Assembly (NCBI RefSeq): GCF_014926405.1
Contig: NZ_JACXXJ020000005.1
Location: 1,803,001-1,867,000 of the forward strand
Origin: Agrobacterium vitis
GTDB taxonomy: Bacteria; Pseudomonadota; Alphaproteobacteria; Rhizobiales; Rhizobiaceae
DNA length: 64,000 bases
Direction of reading: 5' to 3'
Part shown: in pieces, positions 38,726 through 48,794 of the stretch
Numbering within the stretch: the stretch's first letter is position 1
How the letters are laid out: each line of letters opens with the position of its first letter
Position numbers and translations under genes: made by a program
Notes under the pieces: generated by a model
Database searches by the model: none
Seen by the model: the letters and a program-made list of their open reading frames with translations, nothing else
What the model was told of the DNA's origin: nothing

Positions 38726-41146
38726 TCAATGCGCCACGGTTGCGCCTGAATCGTCAACGCCTTCGACAGTGCCAACGGCAGGCGTTTCCACGGTGCCATC
38801 CCACTCGATCGGCTCCGGTATGCGCACCAGCGCGTGAGCAATAACCTCACCCATCCGGGCGACCGGGACGATCTCAAGATTGTTCTTCACATTGTCTGGA
38901 ATATCCGCCAGATCCTTGGCGTTTTCTTCCGGGATCAGAACCTTCTTGATACCGCCGCGAAGCGCTGCCAGCAGCTTTTCCTTCAAGCCACCAATCGGCA
39001 AGACGCGACCACGCAGGGTGATCTCACCCGTCATCGCCACGTCCTTGTTGACCGGAATGCCCGTCATGATCGAAACAATGGCGGTTGCCATTGCCACGCC
39101 AGCCGATGGACCGTCCTTAGGTGTCGCACCTTCCGGCACGTGGACGTGAATGTCCGACTTGTCAAAGCGCGGAGGCTCAATTCCGAAATCGACGGCGCGC
39201 GAGCGGACATAGGATGCCGCCGCCGAAATCGATTCCTTCATCACTTCCTTCAGATTGCCGGTCACCGTCATGCGGCCCTTACCGGGCATCATCACACCTT
39301 CAATGGTCAGCAATTCGCCGCCCACTTCCGTCCAGGCAAGACCGGTGACGATACCAACCTGATCCTCGCCTTCGGCCTCACCATGACGATAGCGCGGCAC
39401 ACCGAGATAATCGTTGATGCTGGCCGCCGTGACGGCCACAGAGGTCGACTTGCCCTTGATGATCTCGGTCACAGCCTTGCGGGCGACCTTCATCAATTCA
39501 CGCTCGAGACTGCGCACACCTGCCTCGCGGGTATATTGCTGGATGATCGAGACAATCGCATCATCCGCCAGCGAGAACTCTTCCGGGCGCAGCGCATGTT
39601 CCTTGATCGCCTTTGGCAGAAGATGCCGCTTGGCAATCTGGAGCTTTTCGTCCTCGGTGTAACCGGCAATACGAATGATTTCCATGCGGTCCATCAGCGG
39701 GCCGGGAATATTCAGCGTATTGGCTGTCGTGATGAACATCACGTTGGACAGATCGTATTCGACCTCCAGGTAATGGTCCATGAAGGTCGAGTTCTGTTCC
39801 GGATCCAGCACCTCAAGCAGAGCCGATGACGGATCGCCACGGAAATCCTGGCCCATCTTGTCGATTTCGTCGAGCAGGAACAGCGGGTTCGACCGCTTGG
39901 CCTTCTTCATCGACTGCACGACCTTGCCGGGCATGGAGCCAATGTAGGTCCGGCGGTGACCGCGGATCTCGGCCTCATCACGCACGCCGCCCAGCGCCAT
40001 GCGGACATATTCACGTCCTGTGGCCTTGGCAATCGAGCGGGCGAGCGAGGTCTTGCCGACGCCCGGAGGACCGACAAGGCACAGGATTGGCCCCTTGAGC
40101 TTGGTGGCGCGCGCCTGCACGGCCAGATACTCGACGATCCGTTCCTTGACCTTGTCGAGGCCGAAATGGTCCTCATCCAGGATCTTCTCGGCGGCGTTGA
40201 GGTCGATCCGCACCTTGGACTTCTTGTTCCAGGGCAGGCCGAGCAGCCAGTCGAGGTAGTTACGCACGACAGTGGCTTCCGCCGACATCGGGCTCATATG
40301 CTTGAGCTTTTTCAGCTCCGCATCAGCCTTGTCCTTGGCTTCCTTGGACAGCTTGGTCTTGGCAATGCGCTCTTCCAGTTCGGCCATCTCGTCGCGGCCT
40401 TCCTCGCCGTCGCCGAGTTCCTTCTGGATCGCCTTCATCTGCTCATTCAGGTAATATTCGCGCTGGGTCTTTTCCATCTGGCGCTTGACGCGCGAGCGAA
40501 TACGCTTCTCCACCTGGAGAACGGAAATTTCGCCCTCCATGAAGCCGAGCGCCTTTTCAAGCCGTGTCTTGATACTCACCGTTTCCAGCATTTCCTGCTT
40601 TTCGGTGATCTTGATCGACAGATGTGAGGCAACCGTATCGGCCAGCTTCGAATAGTCTTCGATCTGGCTGGCAGCCCCCACCACTTCTGGCGAGATCTTC
40701 TTGTTCAGCTTGACGTAATTTTCAAACTCCGACACCACAGACCGGCTTAGAGCCTCGACTTCAACCGGATCTTCGGCGGGTTCGGGCAACAGATCGGCAT
40801 GGGCCTCGTAGAAGTCCTCACGTCCGGTATAGCCAGAGATCCGGGCGCGCGCCTTGCCTTCGATCAGCACCTTGACGGTGCCGTCAGGCAATTTCAAAAG
40901 CTGCAATACATTGGCGACAGTGCCAACCTCATAGATGGCATCTGCCGATGGATCGTCATCGCTTGCATTGATCTGGGTGGCCAGCATGATCTGCTTGTCA
41001 GAGCCCATGACTTCTTCGAGGGCACGAATAGACTTCTCGCGCCCTACGAAGAGCGGCACGATCATGTGCGGGAACACCACGATGTCACGCAGCGGCAATA
41101 CCGGGTAGGTATTGGTATCGCCGGTGACAGAGGTCACTTTAGTCAT
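38726..41146 (-). CDS. lon: Lon ATP-dependent protease
   Basis: An 806-residue AAA+ serine protease. The N-terminal substrate domain starts [20 protein letters not shown]. Walker A is [11 protein letters not shown]. The Ser-Lys dyad is in [14 protein letters not shown] and the [15 protein letters not shown] region. ATG 41146 follows AAGGAAC; the frame is open to 41404 but that part is unconserved. Lon degrades misfolded and regulatory proteins (CcrM and DnaA in alphaproteobacteria). Confidence 0.97.
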   Translation of the reverse strand: MTKVTSVTGDTNTYPVLPLRDIVVFPHMIVPLFVGREKSIRALEEVMGSDKQIMLATQINASDDDPSADAIYEVGTVANVLQLLKLPDGTVKVLIEGKARARISGYTGREDFYEAHADLLPEPAEDPVEVEALSRSVVSEFENYVKLNKKISPEVVGAASQIEDYSKLADTVASHLSIKITEKQEMLETVSIKTRLEKALGFMEGEISVLQVEKRIRSRVKRQMEKTQREYYLNEQMKAIQKELGDGEEGRDEMAELEERIAKTKLSKEAKDKADAELKKLKHMSPMSAEATVVRNYLDWLLGLPWNKKSKVRIDLNAAEKILDEDHFGLDKVKERIVEYLAVQARATKLKGPILCLVGPPGVGKTSLARSIAKATGREYVRMALGGVRDEAEIRGHRRTYIGSMPGKVVQSMKKAKRSNPLFLLDEIDKMGQDFRGDPSSALLEVLDPEQNSTFMDHYLEVEYDLSNVMFITTANTLNIPGPLMDRMEIIRIAGYTEDEKLQIAKRHLLPKAIKEHALRPEEFSLADDAIVSIIQQYTREAGVRSLERELMKVARKAVTEIIKGKSTSVAVTAASINDYLGVPRYRHGEAEGEDQVGIVTGLAWTEVGGELLTIEGVMMPGKGRMTVTGNLKEVMKESISAAASYVRSRAVDFGIEPPRFDKSDIHVHVPEGATPKDGPSAGVAMATAIVSIMTGIPVNKDVAMTGEITLRGRVLPIGGLKEKLLAALRGGIKKVLIPEENAKDLADIPDNVKNNLEIVPVARMGEVIAHALVRIPEPIEWDGTVETPAVGTVEGVDDSGATVAH

Positions 41147-41229
41147 TCCAGTTCCTTTCATCGTCCCGTTGCCGGGACCCAAATCCGCGCTCAAAAGCCG
41201 CGGGGGACATGGTCCTGTCTCACCGGTTA

Positions 41230-41258
41230 AAGTGGAGACCCAAGAGCTAAAATTCAAG
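41230..41258 (-). promoter_or_regulatory. possible heat-shock-type promoter of lon
   Basis: Minus-strand CTTGAA (41253-41258), 17-bp spacer, then CCACTT (41230-41235). The -35 is a perfect sigma32 type and the -10 only approximate. Distance to the start codon is about 80 bp. Confidence 0.35.
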
Positions 41259-41685
41259 CCTTTGTGCCCTGTGCCACCACCGTGGCGCAACAGCTTGAGG
41301 CCTGTTGCATGATTCCGGCTCAGACCCATCAGGGTCGAGCCCATCATGCTGAAACACAATACAAATGGTTGATTGACGCGACAGCAAACAACAACAAAAC
41401 GCACCGGCGCGGCCCAACCATGGCGACCAAAGCCGCCCTACCCTGATGCGCGCGCCAGGCATTCCAGCATCCGAAGAGATCAAACACTCGCCCGGGGCAA
41501 ACCTGCCTTCGACCGAATCTGTCACATCGCGCGAAGCACCTTGTAATAGTCATAAACTATTCAAAAACGCCCTGCAAACGACTTAGAGTTTGGCAGGGAA
41601 AAGTGGGACCCTGTATTCCCGAAAAGACAACTGACGAGAAACATAGATCAAAGCACCTAAACGACCCCCACCCCGTAGAAACGCC
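41259..41685. other. lon-clpX intergenic region
   Basis: No gene I can support. It contains the partial MITE-like copy at 41584-41645. ORFs on both strands here have no conserved or gene-like features. Confidence 0.5.
41584..41645 (+). repeat. MITE-like family-1 copy D (partial)
   Basis: Starts with the family terminus TAGAGTTTGGCAGG, followed by AAAAGTGGGACCC and CCCGAAAAGACAA, which align with the intact copy at 56372-56474. The right half has diverged or is missing. Confidence 0.65.
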
Positions 41686-41708
41686 GAAGCCCGCACGCGG
41701 CGGGCTTC
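41686..41708 (-). terminator. clpX terminator hairpin
   Basis: GAAGCCCGC and GCGGGCTTC form a 9-bp GC-rich stem with a 5-nt loop, 26 bp after clpX. The U-tract is poor, so efficiency is uncertain. Confidence 0.5.
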
Positions 41709-41733
41709 AAAGCTCTTCAGAGACTGCGGAGGG

Positions 41734-43011
41734 TCACGCCGAAGCGTTGGCCTTTTCTTCCTGGCGATCCGCATAGATGTAGAGCGGACGGGCGGCACCG
41801 CGCACCACTTCATCGGAAATCACCACTTCGCGCACACCTTCAAGTTCAGGCAGTTCGAACATCGTGTCGAGCAGGATCTTTTCCATGATCGAGCGCAGGC
41901 CGCGAGCGCCGGTCTTGCGGGTAATTGCCTTGCGGGCGATTTCGCGTAGCGCGTCCTCGTGGAAGGACAATTCAACGTCCTCCATTTCGAACAGGCGCTG
42001 ATACTGCTTGACCAGTGCATTCTTTGGCTCGGACAGGATCTGGATAAGTGCATCCTCGTCCAGGTCTTCCAGCGTCGCCAGAACCGGCAAACGACCGATG
42101 AATTCCGGGATCAGGCCGAACTTGACCAGATCTTCCGGTTCCAGTTCGCGCAGCACTTCGCCGACGCGACGATCTTCCGGCGACACAACCGTCGCACCGA
42201 AGCCGATCGAGGTCTTTTCGCCACGAGCCGAGATGATCTTGTCGAGACCGGCAAAAGCACCACCGCAGATGAACAGGATATTGGTCGTATCCACCTGGAG
42301 GAATTCCTGCTGCGGATGCTTGCGACCGCCCTGGGGAGGAACCGAAGCGACAGTGCCTTCCATGATCTTCAGCAGCGCCTGCTGTACGCCTTCGCCAGAC
42401 ACGTCGCGGGTAATCGACGGGTTGTCGGACTTGCGGCTGATCTTGTCGACTTCGTCGATATAGACAATGCCGCGCTGGGCGCGCTCGACATTGTAATCGG
42501 CCGATTGCAGCAGCTTCAGGATGATGTTTTCAACGTCTTCACCGACATAGCCGGCTTCTGTCAGCGTTGTCGCATCCGCCATGGTGAAGGGCACATCGAT
42601 GATGCGCGCCAAAGTCTGGGCAAGATAGGTCTTGCCGCAACCGGTTGGCCCGACCAGCAGGATGTTTGACTTCGCCAGTTCTACATCGCCACCCTTTGAG
42701 GCATGCGAGAGGCGCTTGTAATGATTGTGGACAGCAACGGACAGGATTTTCTTGGCCTGTCTCTGGCCGATCACATATTCGTCGAGGATCTTGATGATGT
42801 CCTGCGGTGTCGGCACGCCATCGCGCGACTTGACCATCGAACTCTTGTTTTCCTCGCGGATGATATCCATGCAGAGTTCGACGCATTCATCGCAGATGAA
42901 AACCGTCGGGCCGGCAATCAGTTTCCGGACCTCGTGCTGGCTCTTGCCGCAGAACGAACAATACAGGGTATTCTTCGAGTCACCGCCGTTGCTTCCGCTG
43001 ACCTTGCTCAT
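41734..43011 (-). CDS. clpX: ClpX ATPase subunit of the ClpXP protease
   Basis: A 425-residue AAA+ unfoldase. The N-terminal zinc domain has four Cys (YCSFCGKSQ and [10 protein letters not shown]). Walker A is GPTGCGKT, and pore and sensor motifs are intact ([15 protein letters not shown]). It delivers substrates to ClpP. It follows clpP after 288 bp. That gap contains a 9-bp hairpin (43181-43189 with 43202-43210), so clpX probably has its own promoter. Confidence 0.97.
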   Translation of the reverse strand: MSKVSGSNGGDSKNTLYCSFCGKSQHEVRKLIAGPTVFICDECVELCMDIIREENKSSMVKSRDGVPTPQDIIKILDEYVIGQRQAKKILSVAVHNHYKRLSHASKGGDVELAKSNILLVGPTGCGKTYLAQTLARIIDVPFTMADATTLTEAGYVGEDVENIILKLLQSADYNVERAQRGIVYIDEVDKISRKSDNPSITRDVSGEGVQQALLKIMEGTVASVPPQGGRKHPQQEFLQVDTTNILFICGGAFAGLDKIISARGEKTSIGFGATVVSPEDRRVGEVLRELEPEDLVKFGLIPEFIGRLPVLATLEDLDEDALIQILSEPKNALVKQYQRLFEMEDVELSFHEDALREIARKAITRKTGARGLRSIMEKILLDTMFELPELEGVREVVISDEVVRGAARPLYIYADRQEEKANASA

Positions 43012-43180
43012 AACTTTTTCCTTCCAGCACGCCGCACCGCCATTTACCGGCTCGCGGTCTAGTCATGTCGCCCGATACCGCACGCCCGGCCATCCGGGCG
43101 AAATTCGGTTCAGAGGTACTATTCAGCTCTCAAAAGTCACATTCATGAGCTGACGGCAACGAGAACCTCTGAGAATATTC

Positions 43181-43210
43181 AGGCTATGTCATAAAAGCTC
43201 AACATAGCCT
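43181..43210. other. hairpin in the clpP-clpX gap
   Basis: AGGCTATGT and ACATAGCCT, a perfect 9-bp inverted repeat with a 12-nt loop and no U-tract. It could attenuate or partially terminate clpP transcripts before clpX. Confidence 0.45.
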
Positions 43211-43299
43211 TAATAACTATTAGCGCTTTCGGCGGCAGTTTAAACCCCCTGGATGGATCCGGCCTTGCGTTTCCATCGAAAGCCCACCGCCAAAAGACA

Positions 43300-43932
43300 T
43301 CAAGAAGGCGTTACCCCTTCGATTTCGGAGCGCGTCGTCAGGATCTTGTCGATCAGACCCCAATCCTTGGCTTCCGTGGATTCCATGAAGTGGTCGCGGT
43401 CAAGCGTGTGCTCGACTTCTTCCAGCGTGCGGCCAGTGTGCTTGACATAAACCTCGTTCAAGCGACGCTTCATCTTGATGATGTCGCGGGCATGACGCTC
43501 GATATCGGAAGCCTGACCCTGGAAACCGCCGGACGGCTGATGCACCATGATGCGCGCATTGGGGGTCGCAAAGCGCATGCCCTTTTCGCCGGCCGCCAGA
43601 AGCAGCGATCCCATCGAGGCGGCCTGGCCGACGCACAGCGTCGAGACGGCCGGGCGGATGAACTGCATCGTATCGTAGATCGCCATGCCGGCCGTCACGA
43701 CACCGCCGGGAGAATTGATGTAGATCGCGATTTCCTTCTTCGGATTTTCCGCTTCCAGAAACAGCAGCTGGGCGCAGACAAGCGACGCCATATGATCCTC
43801 GACCGGTCCGGTCAGGAAAATGATGCGCTCCTTCAACAGACGCGAGTAGATGTCGTAGGACCGTTCGCCGCGATTGGTCTGCTCCACAACCATAGGCACC
43901 AGAGCCATGGCGGTATCAACTGGATTTCTCAT
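43300..43932 (-). CDS. clpP: ClpP ATP-dependent protease proteolytic subunit
   Basis: A 210-residue serine protease subunit. Catalytic Ser is in [14 protein letters not shown], His in [12 protein letters not shown], and Asp is expected in the TLDRDHFME region. ATG 43932 follows AAGGACGGAC; the frame extends 5 residues further upstream without support. It forms the ClpXP barrel with the neighbouring clpX product. A sigma32-like promoter precedes it. Confidence 0.96.
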   Translation of the reverse strand: MRNPVDTAMALVPMVVEQTNRGERSYDIYSRLLKERIIFLTGPVEDHMASLVCAQLLFLEAENPKKEIAIYINSPGGVVTAGMAIYDTMQFIRPAVSTLCVGQAASMGSLLLAAGEKGMRFATPNARIMVHQPSGGFQGQASDIERHARDIIKMKRRLNEVYVKHTGRTLEEVEHTLDRDHFMESTEAKDWGLIDKILTTRSEIEGVTPS

Positions 43933-44019
43933 GTCCGTCCTTTTCAACCCATTTCCGAAGCCTGTCAGGCCCGATGCCGATCCGGGCTGAGGGAATCAAT
44001 TCAAATGCTGTCAATCCCT

Positions 44020-44049
44020 ACATAGAGTGTTCGCCCCCAACACTTCAAG
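44020..44049 (-). promoter_or_regulatory. sigma32-like heat-shock promoter of clpP
   Basis: Minus-strand CTTGAA (44044-44049), 18-bp spacer, CTATGT (44020-44025). This fits the alphaproteobacterial sigma32 pattern (CTTGAA, then a TATNT-type -10). Predicted start is about 80 nt before the clpP ATG. The rest of the gap to 44301 shows no further gene. Confidence 0.55.
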
Positions 44050-44301
44050 ACGCGAGCACACGATATCCTTAATCGCTTGCATGGATTGGTTCTCGCATTC
44101 TCGCTGTTTTAACGAAAGCGGCCCATGGGCGGTGGCTTGCCCGGCCAAGCCATACACAGAAAATCGACAACATGGTGAATAGGGCGTGATAGGTCCAATC
44201 GGAATTTGCAACCAAAAGAAAAAATCGATTATGATCACCGATAGATCATCCCGGCTTTCATTCGGAAGCATAAAACCAGAGAATGACGAGGGCCGACCGC
44301 C

Positions 44302-45564
44302 TTGCTCGACATCAAGACAGCTTTTTTGATGTGGGGGACCCAGGCGATCACGCTGGCGGTCCTGCTGATCACCATATGGCTGCGCGCGCCACGGCATCGC
44401 TATTATGGTTACATGGCCATCGGGTTTGCCTGTCACGGCATTGGCGCAATGCTGATCGCGCTTCGCAACGACCTGCCGCCGCCTGTGGCAATTTACGGCG
44501 GCAACGCCATCGTGCTGTGCGGCTTCTGTTTCTGGATCTGTGCGCTGCGGCTGTTTGACGGGCGCAAACCCGGCTGGTGGATCGCGGCACCGCTGCTGCT
44601 CTGGGGCCTCCTCCTGATCCATCCGGTTATACGGGATACCTACGCCTATCGTCTGGCGACCCATCAATTTGCCAGCATGCTTTGTTTCGTGATGCTCGCG
44701 GTCACGGCCATGACGTCGCGCATGACAGCACGGAAATATCGTCGGATGCTTGCGGCCTTGTGGACACTGCAAGCGCTGTCATGTGCGGTGATCGGTTCCG
44801 CCAGCCTGATCGGCATGCCGGAAGGCCAGCATGAGGTTGCCCTCAGCGACTATATCGGCCTGTTCGTCATTGTCTGCCTGGTGTCGGCCATGGTGCTTCT
44901 GGCCCGAATCGTCATGGACCGGAACGAACGGGAACTTAAGCAATTGTCGCGCACCGATCCCCTCACCGGCGCGCTGAACCGGCGCGGCTTGATCGAGACC
45001 GTAGGCGAGCTGAAACACACGGTCGCCAGGGACCGGCTTCTGGCACTTCTGGTGTTCGATCTCGATTATTTCAAACATATCAATGATACATTCGGCCATC
45101 AGGCGGGTGATACTGTCTTGTCCAGCTTTGCGCAGATGACAGGTGGCGCGCTTGGCAATGACGCGATTTTCGCCCGCTCCGGCGGCGAGGAATTCTGCGC
45201 CGTCATGGCTGTTGCGGACCTGCGCCAAGCTGCCGGTGTTGCCGAGCGGATCCGCTACATGATTGCCTCAACACCGATCACCACAGAACAGGGCGTTGTC
45301 AGGCTGACCACCAGCATTGGCCTCTCAGCGGCCACTGTCGAGGCCTTCGACTTCGATACAGCCATGCGTCAGGCGGATCACGGCCTCTATACGGCCAAAG
45401 CAGATGGCCGTAACAGAACTGCCGTGGCACGCGGGGAAACCGTTTTTTGCCTGACGCCCAACGAGGAACGCGGCACACCGGCGGCAATCGACAATGAAGC
45501 AGACCGTCAGGTCGCAGCCCTGCGCCGTCTCAGCCAGCGTTCGACACAGCAACATCTCGAGTGA
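44302..45564 (+). CDS. membrane-bound diguanylate cyclase (GGDEF)
   Basis: A 420-residue protein. An N-terminal membrane region has about six helices (residues 1-205). A C-terminal GGDEF domain follows, starting SRTDPLTGALNRRG, with FDLDYFKHINDTFGHQAGD and the active-site variant RSGGEEFCAV. GGEEF is a functional form. The RxxD inhibitory site expected just upstream is not present, so product feedback may be lacking. It would make cyclic di-GMP. The start is TTG 44302. Its stop overlaps a possible GTG of the P450 gene. Confidence 0.9.
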   Translation: MLDIKTAFLMWGTQAITLAVLLITIWLRAPRHRYYGYMAIGFACHGIGAMLIALRNDLPPPVAIYGGNAIVLCGFCFWICALRLFDGRKPGWWIAAPLLLWGLLLIHPVIRDTYAYRLATHQFASMLCFVMLAVTAMTSRMTARKYRRMLAALWTLQALSCAVIGSASLIGMPEGQHEVALSDYIGLFVIVCLVSAMVLLARIVMDRNERELKQLSRTDPLTGALNRRGLIETVGELKHTVARDRLLALLVFDLDYFKHINDTFGHQAGDTVLSSFAQMTGGALGNDAIFARSGGEEFCAVMAVADLRQAAGVAERIRYMIASTPITTEQGVVRLTTSIGLSAATVEAFDFDTAMRQADHGLYTAKADGRNRTAVARGETVFCLTPNEERGTPAAIDNEADRQVAALRRLSQRSTQQHLE

Positions 45565-45608
45565 GGAGGCTCTTTCAGCCTCGTCAAGAAAGCATCCACG
45601 AACCGATC

Positions 45609-46853
45609 ATGCCGCATTCCTCGTTTTTCTCCGTCGATTCCCACCAGAGATCGGTCAGTCTCGACACTGGTCATCCCGGTTTTTTCGAAGTCCCGAATGC
45701 GGTCTATGCCACGCTGCATGCCCAGGCGCCGACATTTTTCTGGCGTGAACAGCAGCAATGGTTTTTCACCGGTTACGATCTGGTCAATGGTTTGTTGCGC
45801 GACAAGCGGTTCGGTCGGCAGATCCTACAGATCGCCAGCCGTGAAGAGCTGGGCTGGCAGGAGCCTGCCGCCCATACGAGAGCCTTCGATGCTGCCGAGG
45901 CATGGTCACTGCTGGAATTGGAGCCCCCGGAACATACGCGGCTGCGGACGCTGGTTAACCGCGCTTTCGTGTCCCGCCATGTCGAGAAAATGACGCCGGA
46001 TATTCTCGCGCTCGCCAACAGCTTGATCGATGATTTCGAAGCGCAAGGCAAAACGGAATTGCTGTCTTCCTTCGCCGAAATTATTCCGGTGACAATGATT
46101 GCCAGGATGATCGGCATTCCCGACGAGATGGGGCCGCAATTGCTGGCCTGGAGCCATGATTATGTCGGCATGTATGTGTTCAACCGCACCCGCGCCCATG
46201 AGGATGCCGCCGAGCGCGCGGCCCGGGAGTTTTCCGATTATCTGCGCGGTGTCATTGCCGAGCGCCGCAGCGAGCCGCGTGACGACCTGCTCAGCCACAT
46301 GATCCATACCGAGCATAAGGGCCAGCATCTCACCGATGACGAGCTGATCTCAACGACCGTGGTCCTGCTCAATGCCGGACATGAAGCGACCGTCCACCAG
46401 ATCGGCAATGCGGTGCGGATCATTCTCGAAAGCGGCCTGGACCCAACAGGGTTGTTTGGCGATACAGCCGCCACCGAGCGGACGGTCGAGGAATGTCTGC
46501 GGATCTGCGCGCCGGTGCATATTTTCCAGCGCTATTGCCTGGAGCCTTGCGAGATCGATGGTGTCTCCCTCAGCCAAGGCGACAAGATCGGCCTGATCCT
46601 GGCCGCGGCCAATCTCGACCCACGCAAATTTCCAGATCCTCTGACCTTCAAGCCGCAGCGCAGTGACGGTGCCAATCTTTCTTTCGGCGCTGGCATTCAT
46701 TTCTGCATCGGTGCGCCACTCGCCCGGCTGGAACTGTCACTGGTGCTGCCGCTGCTGTTCCAGCGACTGCCAGGTCTGGCGCTGGCAGGCACCCCAAAAG
46801 TCAAGGATCTCTATCATTTCCACGGGTTGGAAAAGCTCGATCTCGTTTGGTAA
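45609..46853 (+). CDS. cytochrome P450
   Basis: A 414-residue soluble bacterial-type P450. The I-helix motif is LLNAGHEATVHQ, the ExxR is in VEECLRICAP, and the heme-ligand loop is FGAGIHFCIGAPLAR. The frame also permits a GTG at 45561 overlapping the GGDEF stop (GTGA). ATG 45609 gives a family-like length, but no strong ribosome binding site favours either. Substrate unknown; no ferredoxin gene is adjacent. Confidence 0.9.
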   Translation: MPHSSFFSVDSHQRSVSLDTGHPGFFEVPNAVYATLHAQAPTFFWREQQQWFFTGYDLVNGLLRDKRFGRQILQIASREELGWQEPAAHTRAFDAAEAWSLLELEPPEHTRLRTLVNRAFVSRHVEKMTPDILALANSLIDDFEAQGKTELLSSFAEIIPVTMIARMIGIPDEMGPQLLAWSHDYVGMYVFNRTRAHEDAAERAAREFSDYLRGVIAERRSEPRDDLLSHMIHTEHKGQHLTDDELISTTVVLLNAGHEATVHQIGNAVRIILESGLDPTGLFGDTAATERTVEECLRICAPVHIFQRYCLEPCEIDGVSLSQGDKIGLILAAANLDPRKFPDPLTFKPQRSDGANLSFGAGIHFCIGAPLARLELSLVLPLLFQRLPGLALAGTPKVKDLYHFHGLEKLDLVW

Positions 46854-46864
46854 CGGCAGCCGCC

Positions 46865-47209
46865 TCAAAAACGAACGACGTAATCCTTCGTCGTGGTTTC
46901 CACCACTTCCCAAAGACCAGTGAAGCCGGGCCGCAGAATCATCCTGTCACCCTTGCGCAGATGCATCGGCTCACCACCGTCTTCCGTGACGATGGAATAG
47001 CCTTCCAAAACGGAAAAATACTCCCATTCGTCGTAGACGATCCGCCAAGTGCCAGGTGTGGATTGCCAGACCCCGGCATAGAGCCCTTGACCGGGCTCAT
47101 CGATACTCCAGGTCAGGAAGCGCGGATCTCCAGCGACCAGCCTGTCCGGGGCGGGAGCGCCCTCTTCCGGTTGAACGGCGGACAAATCGAAGCGAAGCGA
47201 TGTGATCAT
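46865..47209 (-). CDS. cupin-fold protein (DUF861 type)
   Basis: A 114-residue cupin similar to the DUF861/EutQ-like group: GVWQSTPGTWRIVYDEWEYF, SVLEGYSIVTEDGGEP, and LRKGDRMILRPGFTGLWEVV. A metal-type His set is not obvious. Start ATG 47209; the longer start adds six unconserved residues. Convergent with the P450 gene, 11 bp apart. Function unknown. Confidence 0.78.
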   Translation of the reverse strand: MITSLRFDLSAVQPEEGAPAPDRLVAGDPRFLTWSIDEPGQGLYAGVWQSTPGTWRIVYDEWEYFSVLEGYSIVTEDGGEPMHLRKGDRMILRPGFTGLWEVVETTTKDYVVRF

Positions 47210-47598
47210 GATCTCTGTCTCGCACATCCATTAAATGGGGTTCATCAATGCCATCAATTGTCGGCAATGCTGATTTGATTGCAGAATAGACATGGCTGCG
47301 CCAAATGTCTCCACCAAGACAGCGATTTCCGTATCTGTACGGCAGCAAGCTGCATGATTTCCTTCTACAGCCATAACCCGTTTAAAGAATCATGCAACAG
47401 CATCACTGATCCAGATCGGCGTTTCCGCCGTTGTAGCCGATGAACTCTTGTCTAACGCACACGTGCGAACAACATTCTAAACCCTGACCAAATCAAGTCG
47501 CTTTATACTGCGACCTCCGATCGTGACAGTGAAGAAGCCGGAAACAACAACACGGAACAGGTCGCGTTGCCCGTCTACACCCCGAAAGAATAGAATTG
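47210..47598. other. divergent intergenic region, cupin / phosphoesterase
   Basis: 389 bp between divergent genes. I see no ORF with gene-like features, no strong palindrome and no clear promoter. It presumably carries both promoters. Confidence 0.4.
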
Positions 47599-48729
47599 AT
47601 GTTTCATCTCATTTTTGGACTTCCCTGGCTGATCGTCGCCATCCGCTTCATCCAGCCCCTGCCCTGGATCTGGTCGGCGAAGGTGGCGCTGGCGGTTCTT
47701 CTGTTGATCGCCTCGCAATATCATTTCTTCAGCCGCCTCTCGTCCGGTTCGGTGTTTTCGCCTGAATTCCCGCGCCCGCTGATTATCGCGTTCAATCTCC
47801 TGTTTGGCGCAATCGTCCTGCTCGCCGTGTTCCAGATCGTGCTGGACGTTATTTCGCTTGTGATCATGCTGTTCAAGGGTAATTTCCCGTCGATTCCGGC
47901 CAGTCTGCGGTATGCCCTTGGAGGCGTAGCGCTGTGCCTTTCCGCATACGCGGTCAGTCAGGCAATCCGGGTGCCGCCGTTAAAGGACATCGAAATTCCA
48001 ATTGCAGGACTACCACCGGCATTTGACGGCTACCGCATCGTGCAACTGACCGACCTCCACATCAGCCGCCTGTTCCCTGCCCGCTGGACCGAGGAGGTCG
48101 TATCGAAAACCAACGGGCTCGATGCCGACCTCATCGTCATCACCGGAGACTTTATCGACGGTGACGTTGCCAGCCGGCAGGATGATGTCGCACCGCTTGC
48201 AAACTTGCGGGCGCGCGACGGCGTCTACGCCATTCCTGGCAACCACGAATACTTCTTCAATTTCCAGGGCTGGATGGCCCATCTCGCGACCTTGAAGATG
48301 AACATGCTCTCGAACGCCCATGCTGTGATCACAAAAGGCGATGCAAAAATCGCCTTGGCAGGCGTGACGGATCGCTCCGCCGCCGCGCACGGCGCTCCAG
48401 CCCCGGACCTCGCAGCGGCACTCCAGGGAGCACCTGCAGATGCGCCAATCATTCTCCTCGACCATCAGCCGATGTCGGCAGCCAAGGCGGCCGCGTCAGG
48501 GGTTGCGCTTCAACTGTCGGGTCATACGCATGGTGGCATGGTTCTGGGCCTTGACCGGCTAGTCGCCCGTGCCAATAACGGCTTTGTTTCGGGCCGCTAT
48601 GGCATCGGTGGCATGACGCTCTATGTCAACAATGGCACGGCACTCTGGCCCGGCTTTGCGCTCAGGCTCGGCGTACCCTCAGAACTGACCAGGATTACCC
48701 TGAGAGCTCAGAGACCAAACGGGATATAG
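47599..48729 (+). CDS. membrane-anchored calcineurin-like phosphoesterase
   Basis: A 376-residue protein: four N-terminal membrane helices (about residues 1-125), then a metallophosphoesterase domain. Metal motifs are in order: LTDLHISRL, VITGDFIDGD, IPGNHEYFF, and SGHTHGGMV. It resembles YaeI/YkuE-type enzymes. ATG 47599 was chosen over the adjacent TTG. The stop codon is the first part of a long palindrome. Confidence 0.88.
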   Translation: MFHLIFGLPWLIVAIRFIQPLPWIWSAKVALAVLLLIASQYHFFSRLSSGSVFSPEFPRPLIIAFNLLFGAIVLLAVFQIVLDVISLVIMLFKGNFPSIPASLRYALGGVALCLSAYAVSQAIRVPPLKDIEIPIAGLPPAFDGYRIVQLTDLHISRLFPARWTEEVVSKTNGLDADLIVITGDFIDGDVASRQDDVAPLANLRARDGVYAIPGNHEYFFNFQGWMAHLATLKMNMLSNAHAVITKGDAKIALAGVTDRSAAAHGAPAPDLAAALQGAPADAPIILLDHQPMSAAKAAASGVALQLSGHTHGGMVLGLDRLVARANNGFVSGRYGIGGMTLYVNNGTALWPGFALRLGVPSELTRITLRAQRPNGI

Positions 48730-48766
48730 AGCATTGCAGCGTTTAAATGAAACGCTGCAATGCTCT
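48728..48766. repeat. perfect 17-bp palindromic element (bidirectional terminator?)
   Basis: Two perfect 17-nt arms (48728-48744 and 48750-48766, beginning AGAGCATTGCAGCG) around a 5-nt loop, between convergent genes. There is no T-tract. Very similar palindromes are, to my recollection, scattered in Agrobacterium/Rhizobium genomes, so it is probably a dispersed repeat that also stops or stabilises transcripts. Confidence 0.75.
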
Positions 48767-48794
48767 CAACGCAAACGTAGTCGGCGAGCCCCAA

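Noticed and set aside
41247..41525. 92-codon minus-strand ORF upstream of lon
   Set aside because: No binding site, no conserved segment, overlaps the likely lon promoter.
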